The notes: generated by a model from the letters alone, not told the origin. A stretch of DNA of 64,000 nucleotides from Candidatus Methylomirabilis lanthanidiphila (GCA_902196205.1 CABIKM010000021.1:1-64000), one strand, 5' to 3'; shown: positions 1 through 9,030, counted from the first letter of the stretch. Program-made: numbers and translations.

Positions 1-170
1 CTGTCATAGCGGAACTTGAGGTGCGGGATCGGGAGCAGAATGCGCTTATTGAGGAGCTTCAGGTGAAAGAGACTCGCCTCAACCGGATCCTCGCGTCCCC
101 GCAATGGAGGTGGCTTCAAAGATTGAATAAGGTGCGCAACGCTGTACGCCATATAGGCGGTAGCGTGTAG
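1..170 (+). CDS. 3' end of a coiled-coil polysaccharide-cluster protein (partial)
   Basis: The reading frame is open from the window edge (first full codon at 3) to TAG at 168-170 and gives 55 residues. The start is Glu/Arg/Gln-rich (AELEVRDREQ, then IEELQVKE), which looks like a coiled coil. It is followed by an ILASPQWRWLQRLNK segment. Coiled coils ending in a short IL-x-S-x-x-WR stretch are common at the C-terminus or linker of O-antigen methyltransferases and glycosyltransferases. Its position before a glycosyltransferase fits that, but too little remains to name the enzyme. Confidence 0.6.
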   Translation, partial: VIAELEVRDREQNALIEELQVKETRLNRILASPQWRWLQRLNKVRNAVRHIGGSV

Positions 171-287
171 ATGCGCCCTTGCGTAGTGTGCGGCCTTGGA
201 ATAGCTGCGCGGAAGGCGGGATGATGGTATGGGGGGTCCTATCGCGAGGGATGAGCGCAGGAATACCGGAAAGGGATAGGAGAGAAC

Positions 288-1193
288 GTGATCTATCCGA
301 CAGTAGCTATCATTACAAGAACAAAGGACAGGACGTTGCTTTTACGGCGTGCCATCGAGAGTGTCCTGGATCAGACCTTTCAGGACTGGATCATGGTGAT
401 TGTCAATGACGGAGGGGCGAAAGCGCCCGTCGATGAGTTGGTTGAGGCGTATCAGGATCGTTTCAGAGGTCGCTCCTACGTGATTCACAATGAGACCTGC
501 CTCGGTATGGAGGCCGCATCGAATATCGGTCTCAAAGGATCGGACAGCCGTTATATTGTTATCCACGATGACGACGATTCGTGGCATCCGAGGTTCCTCC
601 AGCGATGCATCGGATTCCTTGATACTAATACCTATCCACGCATAGCCGGAGTCATCACCCATACAGTTCGAGTACTCGAGCGGATCCAATATGATCGGGT
701 CGTCGTCGAGGGGAAAGAGCCCTTCAATACGTGGTGTAAATCCGTAACAATTTATCGAATGGCGGCGAGCAACATCTTCCCGCCGATCTCCTTCGTATAC
801 GAGAGACGGGTGTTTGATCGGATCGGTTACTATCGGGAAGATCTGCCGGTTCTCGGTGATTGGGAGTTCAATTTGAGGTTCATGGGGCAGTACGATATCT
901 TTCTGATCCCTGAGCAGCTGGCCTTTTATCACCATCGACTTGGTGTGACGAGCGGCGTATTCAGCAACTCGGTCGTCGGAGGTGACAGCCAACACCTCTT
1001 TTACGATACCCTGCTGCGGAATGAGCTGCTTCGTGAGGATCTTGAGAACAACCGAATCGGCCTGGGGTATCTCACGAACATCAGCAAGAGTTTCGATATC
1101 CTGCACGGACAGTTATCGTTGATCACTGATGTGATGGATCGGCTGAAGAGAATCCAGTGGCTCAAGCGACTTCTCAAGAGAGGGCTGAAATGA
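288..1193 (+). CDS. Family 2 glycosyltransferase
   Basis: This 301-residue protein probably transfers a nucleotide-activated sugar during exopolysaccharide or O-antigen assembly at the inner membrane face. The N-terminus has the GT-A start TVAIITRTKDR. The metal-binding acidic cluster is DDDD at residues 94-97 followed by SW, and a GDWEFNLRF segment near residue 190 resembles the acceptor/base region of GT2 enzymes. The start is GTG at 288 with AGGAGAG just upstream. It sits between a polysaccharide-cluster remnant and a HAD protein. Donor and acceptor sugars cannot be read from the sequence. Confidence 0.85.
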   Translation: MIYPTVAIITRTKDRTLLLRRAIESVLDQTFQDWIMVIVNDGGAKAPVDELVEAYQDRFRGRSYVIHNETCLGMEAASNIGLKGSDSRYIVIHDDDDSWHPRFLQRCIGFLDTNTYPRIAGVITHTVRVLERIQYDRVVVEGKEPFNTWCKSVTIYRMAASNIFPPISFVYERRVFDRIGYYREDLPVLGDWEFNLRFMGQYDIFLIPEQLAFYHHRLGVTSGVFSNSVVGGDSQHLFYDTLLRNELLREDLENNRIGLGYLTNISKSFDILHGQLSLITDVMDRLKRIQWLKRLLKRGLK

Positions 1194-1272
1194 GATCGAT
1201 GGGTCTGCGGATCTGCGCTCCAACTGTCGGCCCGGTATGCCGGCCGGTACGAGATGATCGAGAAGGCCTCAC

Positions 1273-3270
1273 GTGACGGATAAGATCGTCCGCTCCCTTA
1301 TAGAGCAGGCGCGTTACATCTCCTTCGATATCTTCGACACGGCGGTGTTGCGAATCGTTAGAGAACCGGCCGATCTCTTCGATCTTGTTGAGCGATGGTA
1401 CCGGGACAGCATCGGCCAGCTCTCGTTTCACTTCAAGGCAGTGCGGGTAGAATCGGAACGGCTGGCAAGAGAGCGGGCATGGACACAGAACGGCCGCACC
1501 GAGACGACGCTGGATGACATCTATCAGTGCATGCAAGAGGTGTTCGGTGTGGTCCATGAAACAGCCATAGCGCTGAGGGATCTCGAAGTTGCCACAGAGC
1601 TGAAGGGATGTACGAGAAACGATGAGATCTACGCGATCTATCGTGGCTGCCTTGAAGTGATGCGGCCCATCCTCTTTATTTCGGATATGTACCTGCCGTT
1701 GGAGATCATCCGCCAGATGCTGCACCGGTGCGGCTACGACCGGTTCCAGCATCTGTTTGTCTCGTCGGCCCTTGGGGTCACCAAATCTTCAGGGGAGTTG
1801 TACGAGTATATCCTGAAGGAGCTCGCCTGTCGCCCTCACGAGATCCTCCACATCGGAGATCATTACGATTCGGATGTGATTATGGCCAGGCGGTACGGCC
1901 TCGCGACGCATCCATATGAGAAATGCGACGAGAGGATGCGACGACTTGACTATCGGGGACGTCATCGTCTCCAGCGCTGTACGTCGGCTGAAGAGGGGGC
2001 GGGATCTGTCGAGGCCTCGATCTATGCGGCGACGATCCTCCGGTGCCTGTTGGGGCACAGGTCACCTCGGCACATCGAATCGGATGAGCCGTTCTGGTAC
2101 GAGTTCGGCTATATCGCTGCGGGTCCTCTCTTCTTTGGCTTTGTGGGTTGGCTGCTTGCGCGTGCCGTTGAGGATCGGGTGGAGAGGCTCTATTTTTTAT
2201 CGCGGGATGGGCAGATCCTCAAGCGGATTTACGATCACTTATCGCCGTTGGTTGAGAACGCCCCTCCATCGGAATACCTGTATGCCTCACGAAGAGCTCT
2301 CAATGTACCGGCCATCACCGAACTGAATGAACGAACCATAGATTTCCTGGTCAGCGGAACCAGTATCCTGAGAGTAGCTCAGTTCCTTCGGCGACTTGGC
2401 CTCGATCCAACCGTTTTCACGCAGACTGTCCGAGAGGTCGGTTTTTCCGGTCTCGATCAGCGGGTGCGGACGGGCGCTGACTATGCGACATTACGGCTTC
2501 TCTTCAGATCGATCGCCGACGACATCAGTCGCGTTGCGATCGAGGAGCGGGCCCTCGTTCTTGACTATTTTCGTCGTGTGGGGATCCTTGATCGACAGCG
2601 GATAGGCATCGTGGATATCGGCTGGCACGGGACTTTGCAGAGCTCGATCAGTACTCTCCTCGGCCTGTCTGGAAGAGAGACACAAATTAAAGGGTATTAT
2701 CTGGGAACGTTCAGTCCGGCGAGGGCCGCATATGAACGAGGGCATGAGATGGCGGCATATCTGTGTGAGTACGGTGAACCGGAGTCTCGTCATGCGGTCA
2801 TCAAGCTGTGCGTTGAACTGTTCGAGTTTCTCCATCTTGCACCGCACGGGAGCGTGCTTCGTTTTGCCGCACGTAACGGCGACATCGCGCCCATTCTGGA
2901 AGAAAACGACCTCGAAAGGTCGAAGATGGCCAAGGCCGCTGCCGTACAGCGAGGCGCAGTGGATTTTGTGAGTGATTTTGGGGCCGCTTGGCAGCAGTTT
3001 CGCTTTCTGAGCATATCGCCCGATCTGGCACTACAGCCGATCCGGGAGGTGTTGCAAGACCCAACGCTGATGGAGGCGGTGATGCTGGGCGATCTGCAGC
3101 ATGCGGAGGGATTCGGGAATGTGTATGAACAGAGATATATCGCCAAGCCTCCCGAATTGCTGACGGCGGTGATCAACCCCCGAAGCCTGTTCGATCGATA
3201 TCGACAAGCCTTTTGGAAAACCGGATATTTGAAGCGGTTGCGATCATTGGGCGGGTTTATTGAAGGCTGA
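1273..3270 (+). CDS. Large HAD-superfamily protein of polysaccharide clusters (COG5610-like)
   Basis: The protein has 665 residues. Residues 1-220 form a HAD-type phosphatase domain with the nucleophile motif DIFDT at 19-23, a motif II-like ISDMYLP near 137 and a motif IV-like HIGDHYDSD near 194. The C-terminal two thirds contain FLSRDGQ near residue 308 and GIVDIGWHGT near 444, which recur in large HAD proteins of O-antigen and capsule loci. The substrate is unknown. It starts at GTG 1273, 79 bp after the glycosyltransferase, and is probably co-transcribed. The assignment to this loosely defined family is from memory of its motifs. Confidence 0.75.
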   Translation: MTDKIVRSLIEQARYISFDIFDTAVLRIVREPADLFDLVERWYRDSIGQLSFHFKAVRVESERLARERAWTQNGRTETTLDDIYQCMQEVFGVVHETAIALRDLEVATELKGCTRNDEIYAIYRGCLEVMRPILFISDMYLPLEIIRQMLHRCGYDRFQHLFVSSALGVTKSSGELYEYILKELACRPHEILHIGDHYDSDVIMARRYGLATHPYEKCDERMRRLDYRGRHRLQRCTSAEEGAGSVEASIYAATILRCLLGHRSPRHIESDEPFWYEFGYIAAGPLFFGFVGWLLARAVEDRVERLYFLSRDGQILKRIYDHLSPLVENAPPSEYLYASRRALNVPAITELNERTIDFLVSGTSILRVAQFLRRLGLDPTVFTQTVREVGFSGLDQRVRTGADYATLRLLFRSIADDISRVAIEERALVLDYFRRVGILDRQRIGIVDIGWHGTLQSSISTLLGLSGRETQIKGYYLGTFSPARAAYERGHEMAAYLCEYGEPESRHAVIKLCVELFEFLHLAPHGSVLRFAARNGDIAPILEENDLERSKMAKAAAVQRGAVDFVSDFGAAWQQFRFLSISPDLALQPIREVLQDPTLMEAVMLGDLQHAEGFGNVYEQRYIAKPPELLTAVINPRSLFDRYRQAFWKTGYLKRLRSLGGFIEG

Positions 3271-3354
3271 TCGGAGCAGATCAGTGATGGTCCCAACGGT
3301 CATGACCTGCGGATATCGTCCATACTTTCGATTGTGGCCAACGGGAGGTTTTCG

Positions 3355-3390
3355 TTGACACAAACTTCGTGTCACAGTATATTTGTGTCA
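3355..3390 (+). promoter_or_regulatory. VapBC promoter with embedded operator palindrome
   Basis: TTGACA at 3355-3360 and TATATT at 3378-3383 are separated by exactly 17 bp, a near-consensus sigma-70 promoter. A perfect 9-bp inverted repeat, TGACACAAA (3356-3364) and TTTGTGTCA (3382-3390), brackets the promoter, with an extra GTGTCAC between the arms. The predicted transcript start falls on or beside the ATG at 3390, so the mRNA may be leaderless. This layout fits autoregulation by the VapBC complex. Confidence 0.75.
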
Positions 3391-3629
3391 TGAAAAACGT
3401 GACCATTACGCTCGACGAAAAGGTTGCCCACTGGGCCCGCGTGTGGGCTGCAGAGCGCAACATAAGCGTCTCCCGATTCGTTGGACAACTCCTTGAAACG
3501 AAGATGCGCGAAGAATCAGGCTATGACATGGCCATGACCCAATTTTTGTCTGTCCCGCCCCAGTCCTTAAAGAAAAAGGGGCGCTATCCCTCCCGCGACG
3601 CGCTACATGAACGAGCTGACCTTCGTTGA
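3390..3629 (+). CDS. vapB: Antitoxin of a VapBC-type module (ribbon-helix-helix-like)
   Basis: This 79-residue protein begins MKNVTITLDEKV, the beta strand and first turn expected of a ribbon-helix-helix DNA-binding domain. A helical segment with VSRFVGQLLETK follows. The C-terminal tail is likely to bind the toxin. A GTG at 3369 would add seven residues, but it lies inside the promoter, so ATG 3390 is preferred. The gene overlaps the following PIN toxin by 23 bp, typical of a coupled antitoxin-toxin pair. The antitoxin role is inferred from size, fold and neighbour. Confidence 0.75.
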   Translation: MKNVTITLDEKVAHWARVWAAERNISVSRFVGQLLETKMREESGYDMAMTQFLSVPPQSLKKKGRYPSRDALHERADLR

Positions 3630-4056
3630 TACAAATGTCCTCGTGTATTGTCGAGATGCCGACGAACGAGACAAGCAACCCGGCGCTCAGGCCTGGCTCG
3701 AGGCCCTCTGGCGTTTCCGAACAGGCCGAGTCAGCATCCAGGTTCTCGCTGAATACTACGTGACGGTCACTCGCAAGCTCGACCCTGGTCTGAGCGTTGA
3801 TCGTGCCAGAGCCGATGTCGCAACGCTCCGCGCGTGGAGGCCTGCTGCTCTCGATTATGGAGCTCTTGAGGCAGCCTGGACCATACAGAATCGACATCGA
3901 CTCTCGTGGTGGGACGCCTTGATTGTTGCGGCCGCGCAACGTCTGGGTTGCAGGTATCTGTTGAGCGAGGATTTCCAGGATCGACAACGGTTCGAGGAGC
4001 TCGAGGTCATCAATCCCTTCCTGCATGCCCCGGAAAAGATTCTGGGCTTGCCGTAA
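3607..4056 (+). CDS. vapC: PIN-domain ribonuclease toxin (VapC-like)
   Basis: The 149-residue protein is a complete PIN domain. Acidic residues expected to hold the catalytic metal are D8 in FVDTN, E49 in LAEYY, D103 in WWDALI, and D122 or D125 in SEDFQD. Such proteins cleave tRNA, rRNA or mRNA when free of antitoxin. Length is normal for the family. It overlaps the antitoxin gene and lies within a glycosyltransferase cluster, suggesting a mobile insertion. The RNA target cannot be predicted. Confidence 0.88.
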   Translation: MNELTFVDTNVLVYCRDADERDKQPGAQAWLEALWRFRTGRVSIQVLAEYYVTVTRKLDPGLSVDRARADVATLRAWRPAALDYGALEAAWTIQNRHRLSWWDALIVAAAQRLGCRYLLSEDFQDRQRFEELEVINPFLHAPEKILGLP

Positions 4057-4137
4057 GCAGATGCACGATGTTATGACTGCGAATACTCGCGGTTTGTCCA
4101 ATATCTCTCACCATCCGCTCCAGCCCCCGCGCGTGTC

Positions 4138-5007
4138 ATGACGATACTCCTGATTGGGGCTGATGGGCAGTTGGGGAGCGAGCTGCGGCAGGCGTTCAGC
4201 GATCAGGACCTGGTGCCGCTGACCCACGCTGATCTTGAACTGACCGACCCGGCTCGCGTGCTGGAGCTCGTGCGTCAGTACCGGCCCGGTCTGATCCTGA
4301 ATACTGCAGCCTATCATCGGGTCGATGAGTGTGAAGGCTTTCCAGAACGCGCCTTTGCTGTGAACGCCGTAGCAATCAGGGATCTGGCCATCGCCGCCAA
4401 GGAAATCGGAGCGGCACTTGTTCATTTCAGCACTGACTATGTCTTTGACGGCAGGCAGCGAAACCCCTATCGAGAAGTCGATCCGCCTGGACCGCTGAGT
4501 GTATACGCGACCTCGAAACTGGCCGGCGAGCACCTCGTCATGGCTGTGCTGCCACAGCACTTTGTGATACGAACCAGCGGGCTGTACGGTCCGGCAGGCC
4601 GCCGCAACAAGACGGGGAATTTCGTCGAGACGATGCTTCGCCTGGCGCGGGAGGGGCGAGAGATTCGGGTGGTGGGCGACCAGATCGTCACCCCCACGAG
4701 CGCCGAGGATCTGGCGCGGAAGGTCCGGCAATTGGTGGAGACCGGCGCCTATGGGCTCTACCACATCACGAACAACGGGGAATGTTCATGGCACCAGTTT
4801 GCGTCGGCGATCTTTGATATGACCGGCCTGCATCCCCGCCTACAGGAAACGACCGCCGCCGCGTTCGCCGCCCCTGCCCGCCGCCCCGCGTACTCCGTCC
4901 TGGATAATGCGAATCTGCGATCACTTGGACTCGATGATCTGCGACATTGGCGCGAGGCCCTTGCCGACTACCTTGCCAAGCGCGCACGGCTGCTCGACCA
5001 GGTGTAA
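4138..5007 (+). CDS. rfbD: dTDP-4-dehydrorhamnose reductase
   Basis: The enzyme reduces dTDP-4-dehydro-L-rhamnose to dTDP-L-rhamnose, the last step of activated rhamnose synthesis. The 289-residue protein has the Rossmann motif GADGQLG at residues 7-13, the STDYVFDG segment of the RmlD family and a catalytic Y123-x3-K127 pair (YATSK). Length is normal. The other rml genes are not in this window. The next gene resembles rhamnosyltransferases, which supports rhamnose as a building block here. Confidence 0.9.
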   Translation: MTILLIGADGQLGSELRQAFSDQDLVPLTHADLELTDPARVLELVRQYRPGLILNTAAYHRVDECEGFPERAFAVNAVAIRDLAIAAKEIGAALVHFSTDYVFDGRQRNPYREVDPPGPLSVYATSKLAGEHLVMAVLPQHFVIRTSGLYGPAGRRNKTGNFVETMLRLAREGREIRVVGDQIVTPTSAEDLARKVRQLVETGAYGLYHITNNGECSWHQFASAIFDMTGLHPRLQETTAAAFAAPARRPAYSVLDNANLRSLGLDDLRHWREALADYLAKRARLLDQV

Positions 5008-5020
5008 ACCCTCCGTTGGT

Positions 5021-5049
5021 TTGACACCCACGTACGTGAGTATTAGAGT
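5021..5049 (+). promoter_or_regulatory. Candidate sigma-70 promoter for the downstream glycosyltransferase
   Basis: TTGACA at 5021-5026 is followed after 17 bp by TAGAGT at 5044-5049. Transcription would start near 5056, giving a leader of about 110 bases before the GTG at 5167. This is a sequence match only. Confidence 0.45.
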
Positions 5050-5166
5050 ATTGCGAAGGGCAGCCATTCAACGAGGCGACAAGCCTGCCGAAGCGATCCA
5101 TGGAAGTATCTCGCAGGGTTAAGAGGGGGCAGGGATCGGACGTTCTGAGGTGAAGGAGAAGATGTT

Positions 5167-6159
5167 GTGACTGATCATCGAGTGGCGGTGGGGATCATCA
5201 ACTACGGTGATTACCGGCATCTGCCTGCCTGTCTGGATAGCGTCAAGCGACAGACACTCCCGCCTGACCGGATTATCCTGCTCGATAACCAGAGTCGCAC
5301 CGATGAGATCGGTCCTATCGCCAGGGCGTATCCGGAAGTACAGATCCTGGGGATGCAGGATAACCTGGGGTACAGTGGCGGAGCTAACCGCATCATCCGC
5401 GAGGCGAACGGGGGTGAAGACATTGTGTTGCTCAACCCCGATGTGGTGCTCGATCAACGGCATCTGGAGGAGCTGATCCTGGCGATGCAATCGAATCCCG
5501 GCGCCGGCGCGGTGGGCGGCAAGCTCCTGCTGGGCGATTCCCAGGTCGACGGCAGGCTGTGCGGTGACGCGCCACGGATACTTGATACCACAGGACACCT
5601 GATCTTTCGGAGTCGGCGGGTCATCGATAGAGCCCATGGTGAGCCGGATGTGGGGCAGCATGACGCGCCAGAGGAGATCTTTAGTGTCTGTGGGGCGGCG
5701 GTCTTGTATAGCAGGTCGATGCTCGAGGATATCCGGATCGATGGGGAGTGTTTCGACGAGGACTTCTTTGCCTATAAGGAGGACGTCGATATCTGCTGGC
5801 GGGCTCAGTTGCTTGGATGGACCGCGCTCTACCACCCCGCAGCGACCGCTCACCACCTCAGGGGATGGAAACGCGGCGACAACCGGCGACGCGTCTCCCG
5901 GCTTCGAAAATATCACTCCTTCAAAAATTATTTCTTATTGATGATCAAGAATGAACTCCCGGTGCTGTTACGACGGGATGTCCTGCCGATTCTCCGACTG
6001 GGGATGTGCGCCATGGCCTACGTAACCCTTGCGGAACCTGCCCTTTGGAGGTCGGTGTTGGATCTGAGGCGGTATTGGCCGAGGGCTCGCCGCAAGCGGG
6101 GTATTATCATGGCGCGCCGCCGCGTCTCAGCGGACAGGATCGGTCGCTGGTTCGTGTAG
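5167..6159 (+). CDS. Family 2 glycosyltransferase, rhamnosyltransferase-like
   Basis: The 330-residue protein has the GT-A start VAVGIINYGDY, a DNQSRTDEI loop, the NLGYSGGANR nucleotide-sugar segment and LLNPDVVLD. A C-terminal KEDVDICWRAQLLGW stretch is typical of WbbL-type rhamnosyltransferases. It probably adds one sugar to a lipid-linked glycan at the cytoplasmic membrane. It starts at GTG 5167 behind a GAAGGAG ribosome-binding site and lies 4 bp before the next glycosyltransferase. The rhamnose assignment is an inference from motif style and the nearby rfbD. Confidence 0.82.
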   Translation: MTDHRVAVGIINYGDYRHLPACLDSVKRQTLPPDRIILLDNQSRTDEIGPIARAYPEVQILGMQDNLGYSGGANRIIREANGGEDIVLLNPDVVLDQRHLEELILAMQSNPGAGAVGGKLLLGDSQVDGRLCGDAPRILDTTGHLIFRSRRVIDRAHGEPDVGQHDAPEEIFSVCGAAVLYSRSMLEDIRIDGECFDEDFFAYKEDVDICWRAQLLGWTALYHPAATAHHLRGWKRGDNRRRVSRLRKYHSFKNYFLLMIKNELPVLLRRDVLPILRLGMCAMAYVTLAEPALWRSVLDLRRYWPRARRKRGIIMARRRVSADRIGRWFV

Positions 6160-6163
6160 ATCC

Positions 6164-7378
6164 ATGATATTGGCTGAGGTAAAGGTTGCGCTGATTCACG
6201 ACTGGCTGACTGGGATGCGCGGCGGAGAGCGCTGTTTGGAGTCGCTCTGCGAGCTCTTTCCAGGGGCCGATATTTTCACCCTGCTGCACATGAAGGGGAG
6301 CGTATCGAAGGCCATCGAAGAACGGCGGATCCGGACGTCGGTTATCCAGACGTTACCGTGTGCTGCCACCTGCTATCGTTACTATCTGCCTCTCTTCCCG
6401 TGGGCCATTGAGCAGTTCACGCTCGATGGGTACGATCTGGTCATTTCCAGCAGCCACTGTGTAGCCAAGGGGGTAAAACCACCGTCCCGGGCGCTTCACA
6501 TTGCATATGTGCATACCCCGATGCGGTATATCTGGGATATGCGAAATGCCTATGCGGCCCCCGGACGTATGGGTCCGGCATCCAGGCTTCTGTTGCGCAC
6601 TGTCACCGGACGTTTGCGGCGGTGGGATGTTGCGGTCAACAGCCGTGTCGATCATTTTGTGGCCAACTCGCTTCACGTGGCCCATCGGATTCGACGCCAC
6701 TACAATCGGGAGGCGACTGTGATCTATCCTCCGGTCGAAACCGCACGCTTTCATATCGCCGGGCGGACGGATGATTACTATCTGGTGGCCGGGGCCTTCG
6801 CCCCGTATAAGCGGATTGATCTCGCCATCGAGGCCTTCAACCGACTGCGGCGACGTCTGGTGATCGTGGGCGATGGCCAGGAGGGGAGTCGTCTGCGGCG
6901 GTTAGCCGGCCCTACCATCGAATTCCTGGGCCAGCGGTCCGACCGCGAGGTTGCCGACCTGCTCAGCCGCTGCCGCGCGCTGGTGTTTCCTGGCGAAGAG
7001 GATTTCGGCATCCTCCCCGTCGAAGCCATGGCCTCCGGACGGCCGGTCATCGCATATGGGAGGGGCGGTGTGACGGAGACCGTGATACCGTTAAACCGTT
7101 CAACGTTCAACGTTCAACGTTCAGAGTCACAACACGCCTTCAGCCTTCAGCCTTCAGCCTTCAGCCCTGACCCTTGCACTCCCACGGGCGTATTCTTCTA
7201 CGAACAAACTGTTGAGGAGTTAATCCGGGCTGTCGATTTTTTTGAGCGGTCATCCGATCGATTCGATCCGGAGGCGCTTCGTGCGCATGCTCTCATCTTC
7301 GACCGTTCGAACTTTGAAAAGCGGATGATCGCCTTCGTGTCCGAATGCTACGAGACCTGGAAGCGACGAACTCCATAA
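6164..7378 (+). CDS. Family 4 glycosyltransferase carrying a repeat-derived insertion
   Basis: The 404-residue GT-B protein starts VKVALIHDWLTGMRGGER and has YVHTPMRYIWD near residue 120. The C-terminal donor-site motif is EEDFGILPVEAMASGRPV, near residue 280. It probably works with the preceding transferase in exopolysaccharide assembly. Just after the conserved GGVTETV segment, residues of about 311-345 (including FNVQRS and AFSLQPSAFS) are encoded by family A and D heptad repeats. They sit in frame between two conserved blocks. The insertion should form a surface loop if tolerated. Confidence 0.85.
   Translation: MILAEVKVALIHDWLTGMRGGERCLESLCELFPGADIFTLLHMKGSVSKAIEERRIRTSVIQTLPCAATCYRYYLPLFPWAIEQFTLDGYDLVISSSHCVAKGVKPPSRALHIAYVHTPMRYIWDMRNAYAAPGRMGPASRLLLRTVTGRLRRWDVAVNSRVDHFVANSLHVAHRIRRHYNREATVIYPPVETARFHIAGRTDDYYLVAGAFAPYKRIDLAIEAFNRLRRRLVIVGDGQEGSRLRRLAGPTIEFLGQRSDREVADLLSRCRALVFPGEEDFGILPVEAMASGRPVIAYGRGGVTETVIPLNRSTFNVQRSESQHAFSLQPSAFSPDPCTPTGVFFYEQTVEELIRAVDFFERSSDRFDPEALRAHALIFDRSNFEKRMIAFVSECYETWKRRTP
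7091..7180. repeat. Heptad arrays (families A and D) inside a coding sequence
   Basis: About four GTTCAAC units (from 7098) are followed by four GCCTTCA units (from 7136). Both families also occur in intergenic gaps of this window. Here they are in frame within a glycosyltransferase gene, with no stop codon. Confidence 0.85.
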
Positions 7379-7384
7379 ATAGCA

Positions 7385-7475
7385 TGAGGTGCGAAATCTC
7401 CCCACCCCCCCGAAATCCCCCCTCGCCCCCCTTTGATAAAGGGGGGGTTGGGGGATTTGATAGGGGGGCTTTGGA
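7385..7475. repeat. C/G-run palindromic intergenic repeat
   Basis: Runs of C flank CCCCCTTTGATAAAGGGGG and continue into GGGGGATTTGATAGGGGGG, making an inverted repeat able to fold into a hairpin. A second copy of the same family lies at 20733-20775. It fills the gap before the sugar transferase gene. Confidence 0.75.
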
Positions 7476-7524
7476 TTTAGGGAGTTAGGGTGCGAACAAC
7501 TACCGACCTTAACCCTATCCGGCC

Positions 7525-8928
7525 ATGCTGAAACGCCACAGCGAGTTTATCGAAAGTCTTATGCTGCTCGCCGATCTGCTGGTGATCAGCGCCAGTTGGC
7601 TCGGCTCGTACTATTTCCGCTTCTATTGGGGCCCGATTCTGGTCTACCGCGATATTCCTGATATCCGTCCATACCTCCTGCTGCTTGGCCTCATTGTCGT
7701 CGTCTGGGGCGTCGCGTTTAAGGCCTTCGGGTTGTATCGTCCAAAGCGGATCTCGTCCCGGCTCGCCGAGGTGAGGGATATTGCCAGGGCCTGCACCCTT
7801 GCGGTCTTGATTCTCATTGCGGCGACGTTCTTTCTTAAGCAGTTTGAATTTTCGCGCATTGTGATTGCCTGTTTCTGGGTCTTCAGCATCGTGTCGGTTA
7901 GCCTCGTCAGGAGCAGCTTCCGCGAGGTTCTCCGCTTCACCAGACGCAGCGGCTACAATCTCCGCCATGTCCTGATTGTCGGCGAAGGGGCATTGGCGCG
8001 AAAGGTTGCAGAAAGGATTCGCGCCCGTCCGGAATTGGGATTTCGCATCAAGGGGCTCCTGGTCGGAGACCGGAACCTGGTTGGGCAACAGGTTGACGGA
8101 ATGAGCGTTCTCGGCACCTATGAGCAGGCGGGGGAACTGGCGGAAGCGCTGTCGATCGATCGAGTGTTTATCGCCATACCGCTGGAAGCCTACGGGCGAA
8201 TGGAGGCGATCCTTAGAAGTCTGGAGAACGGGGTTGCCGCCATTAGTGCCGTACCGGATCTCCACCAGTATATGACCTTGCGCGGTGGAGTGGAAGAGTT
8301 TGACGGCCTGCCCCTCATCAGTCTGCAGGAGTCGCCCCATTACGGGTGGAACCTGGTCGGTAAGAGGTCGCTGGACATTGCATTGTCGACTGTAGCCCTT
8401 CTAATCACCGGGCCGCTGCTGCTCTTGGTCGCGGCGATTATTAAGCTGACATCGTCAGGCCCGGTCCTGTACCGTCAAGAACGCATGGGCCTCGACGGCA
8501 GAACCTTCCAGATGTTGAAGTTCCGGTCGATGCGGAACGACGCGGAGGATGACACCGGCCCCGTATGGGCCGCACGCGATGATGAACGTCGAACGGGGAT
8601 CGGCGCCCTGCTCCGCCGGACCTCGCTGGATGAACTGCCGCAACTGGTGAATGTGCTCAAGGGGGAGATGAGTCTGGTTGGTCCCAGACCGGAACGGCCG
8701 GTCTTCATTGAGGAGTTTCGGAAACGGATCCCACGGTACATGCTGCGACATAAGGTGAAAGCGGGCATCACCGGGTGGGCTCAGGTGAATGGGTGGAGAG
8801 GCGATACCTCCATCGAGAAACGTATCGAATGTGACCTGTTTTATATCGAGAACTGGTCATTATTTTTCGATCTCAGGATTCTCTGGCTGAGTTTTTGGAA
8901 GGGGTTTATCCACAGGAATGCCATGTGA
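7525..8928 (+). CDS. Undecaprenyl-phosphate sugar phosphotransferase (WcaJ-type)
   Basis: This 467-residue protein likely transfers a hexose-1-phosphate to undecaprenyl phosphate, starting repeat-unit synthesis. The N-terminal third has several membrane segments (LMLLADLLVISASWLGSYY and others), followed by a Rossmann-like cytoplasmic domain. The C-terminal 200 residues are the bacterial sugar-transferase domain with KRSLDIALS, a hydrophobic reentrant helix, KFRSMRNDAE, RRTSLDELPQ and SLVGPRPE. Length matches the WcaJ/WbaP class. It is the priming enzyme for the glycosyltransferases upstream; the sugar is unknown. Confidence 0.9.
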   Translation: MLKRHSEFIESLMLLADLLVISASWLGSYYFRFYWGPILVYRDIPDIRPYLLLLGLIVVVWGVAFKAFGLYRPKRISSRLAEVRDIARACTLAVLILIAATFFLKQFEFSRIVIACFWVFSIVSVSLVRSSFREVLRFTRRSGYNLRHVLIVGEGALARKVAERIRARPELGFRIKGLLVGDRNLVGQQVDGMSVLGTYEQAGELAEALSIDRVFIAIPLEAYGRMEAILRSLENGVAAISAVPDLHQYMTLRGGVEEFDGLPLISLQESPHYGWNLVGKRSLDIALSTVALLITGPLLLLVAAIIKLTSSGPVLYRQERMGLDGRTFQMLKFRSMRNDAEDDTGPVWAARDDERRTGIGALLRRTSLDELPQLVNVLKGEMSLVGPRPERPVFIEEFRKRIPRYMLRHKVKAGITGWAQVNGWRGDTSIEKRIECDLFYIENWSLFFDLRILWLSFWKGFIHRNAM

Positions 8929-8929
8929 G

Positions 8930-9008
8930 AGTTTCTAGTTTCTAGTTGCGAGTGTTGAGTTGAGTACTTGCAACCCAGGGTCCGAAACTAAAAACTCAAA
9001 ACTAAAAA
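8930..9008. repeat. Heptad array, family C, palindromic
   Basis: Units such as AGTTTCT run forward from 8930. After a short core, complementary AAACTAA/AAACTCA units follow to about 9008. The array occupies the whole gap before the epimerase. Confidence 0.8.
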
Positions 9009-9030
9009 CCGTACCTACTTGGGAGGTCTT

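Noticed and set aside
342-1106. 254-codon frame opposite the first glycosyltransferase
   Set aside because: The sense gene has clear GT2 motifs; the antisense frame has none.
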